From a virus: a stretch of 37,089 nt of DNA. The stretch is taken from positions 1 through 37,089 of the IMG/VR virus record IMGVR_UViG_3300008113_000482; one strand, 5' to 3'. Below the pieces are notes generated by a model that saw nothing but the letters and a program-made list of their open reading frames with translations, was not told the DNA's origin and ran no database searches. The position numbers and the translations under genes were made by a program. Every line of letters begins with the position of its first letter. The first letter of the stretch is position 1. Positions 23,281-30,340 of this stretch are shown here, piece by piece.

Positions 23281-23380
23281 CTATATGTTGTGTATATGTG
23301 GCAAATATCTACTAACTAATACTATATGTTGTGTCTACTAATGGAGCGACACGCAGTGTCGCGACCAATACCTTGGTCGC
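23281..23380. repeat. Orphan hairpin leader H7 with direct repeats
   Basis: CTATATGTTGTGT occurs at 23281-23293 and 23322-23334. Then GCGACAC-GCA-GTGTCGC (23346-23362, flanked by TGG/CCA) has the family layout, followed at once by GCGACCAA-TACC-TTGGTCGC (23361-23380). After it comes AAAATGAAGGAAATG but no gene, only an 11-codon frame. It may be the leader of a lost gene. The rest of 23381-23487 shows nothing. Confidence 0.6.
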
Positions 23381-23487
23381 TAAAATGAAGGAAATGATAT
23401 ACCTTTTTGCTGTTATATAGATGTACCAGCACAAATCATATACCTAACAATATCCACCTATTTTTGACCATATTTTAGGCACAAAAA

Positions 23488-23521
23488 AGGCGGTATCAGG
23501 AAGTAGAACCTAATACCGCCT
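23488..23521 (-). terminator. Leftward terminator of the 24199 gene
   Basis: AGGCGGTAT (23488-23496) pairs with ATACCGCCT (23513-23521), with AGG/CCT continuing inside. Read leftward, a T-run follows. It lies 18 nt beyond the gene's stop. Confidence 0.8.
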
Positions 23522-23539
23522 ATAAAGAAGACCTATCTC

Positions 23540-24199
23540 TTACAAAATATTACCTGCCTGTTCCTTCCAAGCGTTCCATAAGGTTGTGTGCGCCAGATAT
23601 ATCTCTTCCGGCATCAAGGTTCTCAAATGTGCGCAAGCTTCTTTGATATTGTTATTGACCTTGTTGTAGTAGTTGATATTCTTCTTGACCGCAGCAAAAC
23701 CATCCATCATATTCCAATGTTGTTCCGCTTTACCAGGAGAAAAATATTTATATGAAGTTGGCTCGTGCTTGATATCGTTTAGCTCTATTGATGGCGCACA
23801 CGGAGACACGCTTGAAAATAGCACCTGGAATTCTCTCTCGGTCATAATGCGTGTCTCTCTTGTCTTACTCCACACAACAGCAGCATAGTTAGCAGGTATT
23901 ACACGGTAGCTATAATCTTGGCAATAGTAGCAAATGAAGGCTGGCTGTACTGAATAGAATAATGCCACCTGTTGACCTAATGACACTACTGGCGCTACTA
24001 ACGTGCTGCCTTGATATTGACACGCTTTTAGTTCAAATATAAGGCTGAAATATCCACGATTTGACACTTTATATTGTGTCTCGCTGTCTATTGCGCTATC
24101 TTCATCAAACACACTCATATTGGCGCCATATTCTTTAATTCTGGTGCTGATTTGATAGAGAGAATGGTCTTCCGCTCTATTTTGCTTTACTTGGTTCAT
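23540..24199 (-). CDS. Hypothetical protein, possible nuclease fold (219 aa)
   Basis: This leftward gene is convergent with the ATPase block but shares its GC-richer codon use. The segment GYFSLIFELKACQ (Glu56-x-Lys58) after an acidic stretch (VFDEDSAIDSE) recalls the E-x-K of PD-(D/E)xK nucleases, but the match is weak. The C-terminal third is helical. The AGGT site is modest and is preceded by a perfect 10-bp hairpin 16 nt upstream, repeating the hairpin-leader plan of the block on the other strand. Function unknown. Confidence 0.55.
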   Translation of the reverse strand: MNQVKQNRAEDHSLYQISTRIKEYGANMSVFDEDSAIDSETQYKVSNRGYFSLIFELKACQYQGSTLVAPVVSLGQQVALFYSVQPAFICYYCQDYSYRVIPANYAAVVWSKTRETRIMTEREFQVLFSSVSPCAPSIELNDIKHEPTSYKYFSPGKAEQHWNMMDGFAAVKKNINYYNKVNNNIKEACAHLRTLMPEEIYLAHTTLWNAWKEQAGNIL

Positions 24200-24215
24200 A
24201 TTCTTTTTACCTATC

Positions 24216-24238
24216 GCATCGGCGCTCCGCGCCGATGC
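24216..24238 (-). promoter_or_regulatory. Leader hairpin H8
   Basis: GCATCGGCGC and GCGCCGATGC form a perfect 10-bp stem with a 3-base loop (TCC on the plus strand). It lies 16 nt before the ATG of the leftward gene. Confidence 0.75.
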
Positions 24239-24247
24239 TTTGTTTTG

Positions 24248-24285
24248 ATATATGTAGGCTCCGCTGTCGCTCCGCCTACATATAT
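24248..24285 (-). promoter_or_regulatory. Leader hairpin H9
   Basis: ATATATGTAGGC (24248-24259) pairs perfectly over 12 bp with GCCTACATATAT (24274-24285). The 14-base loop reads GGAGCGACAGCGGA on the minus strand, with GGA at each end. It stands directly upstream of H8. Confidence 0.7.
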
Positions 24286-24763
24286 TCTTTTACAGTTGTT
24301 TAGTAAATATTCCTTGCCATATGCTGATAAATGTGGTAGCGGAAGAAAAAATATATCTGCCAAAAATGTGTGCGAAAATGTACAGATATAAACAGTAAAT
24401 AAATATGAATGGTAAAGAGATACAAACTAATAACAGATACAAACCATTAGAGAATATTCTTGGATATCGCACACAGTATTTTGGCACCATACTAAAATAA
24501 AAATAATATAAAATGGTGGCTGATAATATGGTCGCTTATAGTATGGTGTCTTATATGATGGTAAATATTTTTTTTATATAATGGTGGTCTATATTATGGT
24601 CGCTTATAGGCTGGATACTGAAAAAAGAATATTTTTTAATTTTACGACGACCTTACACATATAAAAAGCACACCAAAATCAGAGACCATTTATATACCAA
24701 AATAATCCGAGCTTTAAAAAAATATCTGATAAAACAAGTTAGATTATATACTTGGAGTTGATA
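24286..24763. other. Divergent intergenic region with operator-like repeats
   Basis: No well-supported gene. It contains two 29-bp imperfect direct repeats (24513-24541 and 24581-24609) that share TATGGTCGCTTATAG exactly, a third related ATGGTGTCTTATA at 24543, and AT-rich sequence. GATAAAACA at 24728 is one base off the late motif and 27 nt before the XRE gene start. The repeats are plausible operators for the XRE protein (inference). Confidence 0.5.
24513..24609. repeat. 29-bp imperfect direct repeats
   Basis: Both copies (24513 and 24581) begin ATGGTGG and end TATGGTCGCTTATAG. The second contains the 19-bp motif found inverted at 19143-19161. Spacing is 68 bp. Confidence 0.7.
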
Positions 24764-25141
24764 ATGGAAGATAGAGATAAGAAACAGTTAACATTTGCGC
24801 CAGTAGAAGAGAAGCAGCAGTTTAGAGTTCATTTAGATTTGAATGTTGCTATATTACAGAAAGGTTATACTCAAAGTCAACTTGCTGATTTATTAGGTAC
24901 CAAGCAAAGTCATATTTCAGATTGGTTGAGAGGTAAGAAAGGTATTAGCGAGGAATATTTATTTGGTCTTGCTAAAATACTTGATATGGATCCTTATGAT
25001 TTGTCTCGTATTTTAAAAGGTAGGAGAGATGCTTACAGTAGAGTTATGAAGATAAGAGATAAGAATAAGAGGATACAGGATGAATTGGAAGATTTACAAA
25101 AGGAAAAGGACAGGCAGAGAGTTAGTTTCTTTAAGCGTTGA
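24764..25141 (+). CDS. XRE-family helix-turn-helix regulator with coiled-coil tail
   Basis: The start is the ATG at 24764 with GGAG upstream; an in-frame TTG at 24752 overlaps that site and is less likely. Residues ~27-80 are an HTH_3/XRE domain (GYTQSQLADLLGTKQSHISD, then WLRGKKGISEEYLFGLAKIL). Residues ~95-120 form a charged coiled coil. The protein probably binds the repeats in its upstream region. Its gene overlaps the sigma factor gene by 62 bases, so the two are co-expressed. It may act as a switch regulator of the sigma-terminase operon. Confidence 0.8.
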   Translation: MEDRDKKQLTFAPVEEKQQFRVHLDLNVAILQKGYTQSQLADLLGTKQSHISDWLRGKKGISEEYLFGLAKILDMDPYDLSRILKGRRDAYSRVMKIRDKNKRIQDELEDLQKEKDRQRVSFFKR

Positions 25142-25877
25142 AGAGGAGCGATTTTTATTTAGTGTTATAGATGATGATGAGTTATTAGTATTAGAAGAGT
25201 TATTAAAGTGTAATGTTGGTTTGATACATAAGATTTGTCATAATCATAGTAAGCAAGGTGTAGAGTATTCTGATTTATTTTCTTCTGGAATGATTGGTTT
25301 AGTAGTTGCTGCTAAAAAGTTTGATGTTAGTAAAGGTAATCGTTTTTCCACTTATTGTTATTATTGGATTTCTCAAAAGATAAAGAGAAATATAGAGAAT
25401 AATGCTACTATTATTAGGTTGCCAGTTCATATAAAGGAAACTATTAGGCAGTTAAATAATATCCAGGATTTATCAGTATTGGAGATTGCTACACTTACTG
25501 GAAAAAGTTTAAATAGTGTAATAAATGCGATAAATGCTGCGGAGATTAATGTTTTTAGTTTAGATTATAGTGGCGAGGAAAATGAGTATAGTTTTTATGA
25601 TGTAAAGTCAGATGATAGTGCTGATCCTTTATATGATGGTTTAGTTGAGCAGGAAGGTATTAAGTTGATATACGATAGTTTAGAACAGTTAAATGAAATG
25701 GAAAAGAAGATTGTGCTTTACACTTATGGTTTAGGTGTGGATCGTATTAGTATGGTTGAGTTTTGTAAGAAGTTTCAGATAAATGGTAATCAGTATCAGG
25801 ATTATTTATCTTCTGCTATGGAGAAACTAAAAACTAATGCTGCTTTGAAGGAGTGGTTTAAAGATGGATTACAATGA
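25080..25877 (+). CDS. Phage-encoded sigma70-family factor
   Basis: Region 1.2/2.1 is seen as LSVEEERFLF; region 2.2-2.4 as DLFSSGMIGLVVAAKKFD, NRFSTYCYYWISQKIKRNI and IIRLPVHIKE (residues 65-120). This is close to the primary sigma pattern, including the aromatic -10 recognition segment. Region 3 is short and region 4 (~200-255, LEQLNEMEKKIVLYTYGLGV) is degenerate, so -35 recognition may be weak or absent. GAGG precedes the ATG at 25080, inside the XRE gene. It probably directs host RNA polymerase to late promoters (inference). Position just before the terminase fits. Confidence 0.9.
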   Translation: MNWKIYKRKRTGRELVSLSVEEERFLFSVIDDDELLVLEELLKCNVGLIHKICHNHSKQGVEYSDLFSSGMIGLVVAAKKFDVSKGNRFSTYCYYWISQKIKRNIENNATIIRLPVHIKETIRQLNNIQDLSVLEIATLTGKSLNSVINAINAAEINVFSLDYSGEENEYSFYDVKSDDSADPLYDGLVEQEGIKLIYDSLEQLNEMEKKIVLYTYGLGVDRISMVEFCKKFQINGNQYQDYLSSAMEKLKTNAALKEWFKDGLQ

Positions 25878-26235
25878 GTTGATTAAGCATCCTGAAATAT
25901 ATGCGGAGGTTCAGAATGCTTTGATGATTGGAATGACAGAGAGTAAGATTGCTAAAACTTATGATTTGCCAGTTTCTACTATTCAAACTATTCAAGAGCG
26001 TATGCAGCAGAGTATTAAGGTTGCGGATGATTGGTCAGAGAATAAAAGATTAGATGATTTACTTGCTGATTTGATTACAGAGAATACGAGAGCTTTGAGG
26101 CAGATTAGTAAACAAGCATTAGATCCTGGTTACACTTTAAATCAAAAAGCAGGAGATTTAGGAAACTTATATGAGAAGATTGGACAGTTTACAATTCGAC
26201 TTCTTGAAGCCGCAGCAGAAGCAAAAAACAAATAA
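25864..26235 (+). CDS. Terminase small subunit
   Basis: A 123-residue helical protein with an N-terminal helix-turn-helix (MTESKIAKTYDLPVSTIQTI) and a helical oligomerisation region, the usual plan of small terminases that bind the packaging start site. It overlaps the sigma gene by 14 bases, with AAGGAG before the ATG, and it overlaps the large subunit gene by 65 bases. Length is in the usual range. The family is inferred mainly from fold pattern and position. Confidence 0.75.
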   Translation: MDYNELIKHPEIYAEVQNALMIGMTESKIAKTYDLPVSTIQTIQERMQQSIKVADDWSENKRLDDLLADLITENTRALRQISKQALDPGYTLNQKAGDLGNLYEKIGQFTIRLLEAAAEAKNK

Positions 26236-27574
26236 GGATCGTATTTTATTACCTCCTGACAACTATTTACAGTATATGATTGATACATTGCCACAAGGTT
26301 GGAGTGTAGATGCAAAACATATAAAGTTGATTTGTAAGCATTTAGATATGGTTGAGCGTGGAGAGATAAAGAGGTTAATGATAAATATGCCTCCTCGCCA
26401 CGGTAAAACTGAAACTATTACTGTGCGATTTGGTGCTTATTTTTTAGAGAGAAATCCTACTGATAATGTTCTTGTAACTGGTTATAATGAGCGTATTGCG
26501 AGGCGTTTTAGTAGAAAAAGTAGGCAGATTGTTAAAGAGAGAAGACCACTTTCAGATGATAGTACAGCGCAGGATGAGTGGACTTTACCAGAAGGTGGAA
26601 CATTTTTAGCAAGAGGTGTTGGTTCTCCTCCTACTGGTGTTGGTTTCAAGCTTATTCTTATTGATGATCCTATTAAAAGTAGAGAAGATGCTGAAAGTAT
26701 GATTATGAGAGATAAAGCGTGGGACTGGTATAGCGATGATTTATTTACACGTTTAGAGCCTGGTGGTGCTATTATTATGGTTTGTACGAGATGGCACGAG
26801 GATGATGTTGCTGCTCGTGCTTTGGCTTCTGAACCTGATGGATGGACAGTGTTAAGTCTTCCTGCTATTTGCGAGGATGAGGATGATGCTATTGGTAGAA
26901 AGATAGGAGAGCCACTTTGGAAGGAGCGCTATAATAAAGTAGATTTGAATAAAATTAAAAAAGTTATGATTGCGCAAAGTGGAGATTATGGTTGGAATGC
27001 TCTTTATCAGCAAAATCCTATTCCTCGTACTGGTGCTTATTTCTCTCCTGAAAAGATAAAAATAGAGCCATTTAAGCCAAAGATTATAAGGCAAATAAGA
27101 GCGTGGGACTTGGCTTCCACTGCTAATGCTGGCGACTTTACTGTTGGTATTCTTTTAGGTAAGGATATTGATAATAAGATTTGGATTTTGGATATGGTTA
27201 GAGGTCAATATGATGCTGGAACAAGAGATAGGATTATTAGACAAACAGCAGAACTTGATGGAGTTGATACAAGAATAAGAATGCCACAAGATCCAGGACA
27301 AGCAGGTAAGAGCCAAAAGTTACATATGGCGCAGTTATTACAAGGTTTTCCAGTAGTATTTCTTCCTGTAAGTGGTAGTAAACAGTTAAGAGCAGATCCA
27401 GTAGGTAGTCAAATAGCAGCAGAGAATGTTTTTATGTTGAAAGCAGATTGGAATAGATATTTATTAGATGAATTAAGAAGTTTTCCGCTTGGTAAGAATG
27501 ATGATATTGTTGATGCTTTGGCTGATGCTTATTCAGAAGTAAGTAGAAGTAGAAGTGGTTGGACAGCAGCATAA
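26171..27574 (+). CDS. Terminase large subunit
   Basis: ATPase and nuclease for DNA packaging. Walker A is MPPRHGKTE (73-81) and Walker B is LILIDDP (161-167), with the coupling segment MVCTRWHEDD (203-212). The RNase H-like nuclease follows: IRAWDLASTANAGDFTVG (Asp313, Asp322) and NDDIVDALADAY (443-454). At 467 residues it is a normal length. The ATG at 26171 has AGGAAA upstream and lies inside the small subunit gene. Packaging mode cannot be decided from the protein, though the circular layout suggests headful or cos circularisation. Confidence 0.95.
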   Translation: MRRLDSLQFDFLKPQQKQKTNKDRILLPPDNYLQYMIDTLPQGWSVDAKHIKLICKHLDMVERGEIKRLMINMPPRHGKTETITVRFGAYFLERNPTDNVLVTGYNERIARRFSRKSRQIVKERRPLSDDSTAQDEWTLPEGGTFLARGVGSPPTGVGFKLILIDDPIKSREDAESMIMRDKAWDWYSDDLFTRLEPGGAIIMVCTRWHEDDVAARALASEPDGWTVLSLPAICEDEDDAIGRKIGEPLWKERYNKVDLNKIKKVMIAQSGDYGWNALYQQNPIPRTGAYFSPEKIKIEPFKPKIIRQIRAWDLASTANAGDFTVGILLGKDIDNKIWILDMVRGQYDAGTRDRIIRQTAELDGVDTRIRMPQDPGQAGKSQKLHMAQLLQGFPVVFLPVSGSKQLRADPVGSQIAAENVFMLKADWNRYLLDELRSFPLGKNDDIVDALADAYSEVSRSRSGWTAA

Positions 27575-27582
27575 AGTTTTTT

Positions 27583-27591
27583 GATAAAATA
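27583..27591 (+). promoter_or_regulatory. GATAAAATA motif before portal gene
   Basis: The same nine-base motif as at 355, 31707 and 35364; it ends 26 nt before the portal ATG. Candidate late promoter. Confidence 0.45.
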
Positions 27592-27617
27592 AGCGCAAAT
27601 GATTTATGAGGTAAAAG

Positions 27618-29318
27618 ATGGCATTATTTGATATTTTTAAGAGTAAGAAGGCTAATACATTGCCATCATCAGCACAAGCTCCTTTTCCGCTATCTCAAAG
27701 TGGATTTAATAGGCTCAATGCTTATGGAAATGGTAGTTTAGTAAGTTTATTAACAAGACAACTACCTGGAAGTCATAGAGATTGGAGTACAGAAGCAGGA
27801 GATTTAGGTCTTAATAGTATTGTTGCTATTTCAATAGACTGGTATAATCGCAACTTCTCGCAAGCTGTACCAAAGGTTTATCGTCCTTCTTCTACTCAAC
27901 AAGATGATAGTGTTGAGCATCCTATTATAAATCTCATTAAAAATCCTTCAAATCTTTATGTTTCTTCTATATTTTGGTCTTTTGTTATTCAGGATTACAA
28001 GTTATTAGGTAATGCTTATGTAAGAAAGATTAGAGTTGGTGGAAAAGTAGTAAGTTTACAATATTTACCAGCAGATATGGTTCAGCCAGTTGGAAATACT
28101 ATAACACCTATTGAATATTGGACATATACAGTTGATGGTGTAAGTTATAAGATTGAAAACAAGGATATTATTCATTTCCGTTATGGTAGAGATCCAAAAG
28201 ATTTACGTTTAGGTAGAAGTCCAGTAGCAAGTGTATTAAGAGAGATTGCCACTGATAACTATGCTTCTTCTACTGCTTTTGGTTTGATGAGAAATGGTCC
28301 TATTCCTGCGATGATTTTAGGTCCAGATGCTAATGATTTGGCTGTGGATATTTCTCCTGATGATGCTAAAACTGTAAAGCGCAAGTTACAAGAAGATTTT
28401 ACTGCTGATAATGCTGGTAATGTAGCAGTTATGACAGGTCCTTATAAAATGGATCGTGTTTCTTGGTCTCCGGAAGAGTTAACACTTGATACTATTAGAA
28501 GATTGCCGGAAGAGCGTATTACTGCTGCTCTTGGTATAAATGCGATGGTTTTAGGTTTAGGTGCTGGTTTAGAGCGTAGTACTTATCAAAACTATGAGAG
28601 AAGTCAACAACAAGCGTGGGAAGATGGAATGATACCTCTACTCAAACAGTTGGCAGAAGTTATTACTTTTACTCTTATGTATGAATATCCTGAAACACAA
28701 GATGGCGAGTATTTTGAGTTTGATGTTAGTAATGTAAGAGCGTTAGCAGATGATTTAGATAGTGCTGCTAAAAGAGCGGAGATACTTTACACTGCTGGTA
28801 TTGCTACTTTGGAAGAGGCAAAACTTATTGCTGGTCTTACAAATACAAGTACTCCAACTGTTTCTGATGAAAATACAGTAAGGACGCAGCAATCGGAAAC
28901 ACTCTCTAAAAGTTTTGCGAGAGAAGTAGCACAAGAAATATTAAATACACCAATAGTAGAACCATCTTTTTATTCTTATTTTGAAGAAACAAAAGCCACT
29001 CCAACACAAGGTATGAAAGATGCTGCAAGAAGAGCATTAAAGTGGAAAGAAGAAGGTTTTGATGGTGGTACAAGAGTTGGTTTAGCAAGAGCAAATCAGA
29101 TTGTCAATGGAGAAAACTTATCTGATGACACTATTTTAAGAATGTATAGTTTCTTCTCTCGCCACGAAGTTGATAAAAAAGCATCTGGTTTCTATGAAGG
29201 ACAAGAAGGTTATCCAAGTAATGGTAGAGTTGCGTGGGATTTGTGGGGCGGAGATCCAGGTTTTTCTTGGTCTAAAAAAAATAGAGATAGAATAATAAAA
29301 GAAGAAGACGATAAATAA
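27618..29318 (+). CDS. Portal protein (HK97 type) with C-terminal extra domain
   Basis: Residues ~1-410 are a HK97-like portal (ISIDWYNRNFSQAVPKVY, LLGNAYVRK, QYLPADMVQP, IIHFRYGRDP and the GLGAGLERSTYQNYERSQQQ segment). Residues ~460-555 form a second unit (MKDAARRALKWKEEGFDGGT, RMYSFFSRHEVDKK, GYPSNGRVAWDLWGGDPG) that I recall from other phage head-module proteins. Its function is not known. The portal ring is the packaging channel. GAGGT precedes the ATG. Confidence 0.9.
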   Translation: MALFDIFKSKKANTLPSSAQAPFPLSQSGFNRLNAYGNGSLVSLLTRQLPGSHRDWSTEAGDLGLNSIVAISIDWYNRNFSQAVPKVYRPSSTQQDDSVEHPIINLIKNPSNLYVSSIFWSFVIQDYKLLGNAYVRKIRVGGKVVSLQYLPADMVQPVGNTITPIEYWTYTVDGVSYKIENKDIIHFRYGRDPKDLRLGRSPVASVLREIATDNYASSTAFGLMRNGPIPAMILGPDANDLAVDISPDDAKTVKRKLQEDFTADNAGNVAVMTGPYKMDRVSWSPEELTLDTIRRLPEERITAALGINAMVLGLGAGLERSTYQNYERSQQQAWEDGMIPLLKQLAEVITFTLMYEYPETQDGEYFEFDVSNVRALADDLDSAAKRAEILYTAGIATLEEAKLIAGLTNTSTPTVSDENTVRTQQSETLSKSFAREVAQEILNTPIVEPSFYSYFEETKATPTQGMKDAARRALKWKEEGFDGGTRVGLARANQIVNGENLSDDTILRMYSFFSRHEVDKKASGFYEGQEGYPSNGRVAWDLWGGDPGFSWSKKNRDRIIKEEDDK

Positions 29319-29334
29319 TGTTTAGAGGCTTATA

Positions 29335-30339
29335 ATGGACGAAAACTTATATTTTTTTGGTGAGAATATCAAACTTGTAGGAAATACAGTTCAAGGTTAT
29401 TTAGTGCGTTTTGGTAATCCATCAGATACTGACCTTGAAGGAGATTATTTTACTCCTAACACTGATTTTGGTCGTCCATTGAAAGATGGTCAAAAGTTTG
29501 CTTTAAATCTTTATTACCACCACGGTCAAGATAGTGTTATTGGTACTAAATCTATTGGTACTGGTATGGTATCTATGGATGATAAAGGCTTATGGATGGC
29601 TGCTCAAATAGATATGAATGATGAATACAACAAAATGATAATGGAACTTGCTAAAAGTGGCAAGTTAGGTTATTCAAGTGGAGCAGCAGGTCATATGGTT
29701 GAGAGAAAAGCAGTTGGTAAGTCTTATGAAGTAAAAAGATGGACACTTGCGGAAGCATCTTTAACTCCAAGACCAGCAGAAAGCAGAAATATTGTTTCAG
29801 CAAAGATGTTGAAAGAATATTGTGTAAAAAGCGAAGATGAAATGGAAGAACCATTAGATCCAGAAAACATTTTCCAAGGCATTCAAGAAGATATGTTATT
29901 TGATAGTTTAGAATGCTTAAATGAAAGATTAAATGAGGCTATCAAGTTATTTATTGAAGATAGTTCATCAGTAGATTTAGAAATGTTGTTCAAGGATTAT
30001 GCTAAATATTCCGTTTCTACTATAAACAATTTTATGTCAGCAGGTATTGATGTTGAAAAAGAAGTAAAAAACTTATTGAGTAAACAGCCACATAGACCTG
30101 CTGATGTTAGAGATGCTGAAAAAACATTGCGAGAGGCAATGTGTTTAAGCAGAAGCGAGGCTAAAAAACTCGCAAATATCTTCTTTACTACTTTGTGTGA
30201 GGCAAAGAGTTATGAAGAAGAAATAAATGATGAGATTATTGAAACAAAATCAGCAGAAATAGTTGAAAATGTAGATAATAGTCAAAATATTAAGCAAATG
30301 CTTCTCAAAAAAGCAATGTTGGATCTTATTGGAGATTAA
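29335..30339 (+). CDS. Prohead protease with C-terminal scaffold-like region
   Basis: The N-terminal ~165 residues are a peptidase S78-type protease: GYLVRFGNPSDTDLEGDYFT, the His in LYYHHG (62/63), the Ser in LGYSSGAAGH (114/115) and the acidic partner in TLAEASLTPRPAE. The remaining ~170 residues are acidic and helical, which suggests a scaffold that the protease releases during head maturation. No separate scaffold gene is seen. Family members cleave scaffold or delta domains in the prohead. AGAGG precedes the ATG. Confidence 0.85.
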   Translation: MDENLYFFGENIKLVGNTVQGYLVRFGNPSDTDLEGDYFTPNTDFGRPLKDGQKFALNLYYHHGQDSVIGTKSIGTGMVSMDDKGLWMAAQIDMNDEYNKMIMELAKSGKLGYSSGAAGHMVERKAVGKSYEVKRWTLAEASLTPRPAESRNIVSAKMLKEYCVKSEDEMEEPLDPENIFQGIQEDMLFDSLECLNERLNEAIKLFIEDSSSVDLEMLFKDYAKYSVSTINNFMSAGIDVEKEVKNLLSKQPHRPADVRDAEKTLREAMCLSRSEAKKLANIFFTTLCEAKSYEEEINDEIIETKSAEIVENVDNSQNIKQMLLKKAMLDLIGD

Positions 30340-30340
30340 T

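Noticed and set aside
24290-24490. 66-aa hydrophobic ORF on the minus strand
   Set aside because: No ribosome binding site, and it spans AT-rich intergenic sequence.
24405-24500. 31-aa ORF on the plus strand (MNGKEIQTNNRYKPLENILG and more)
   Set aside because: Protein-like composition but no ribosome site and no coupling to a gene; too weak to list as a gene.
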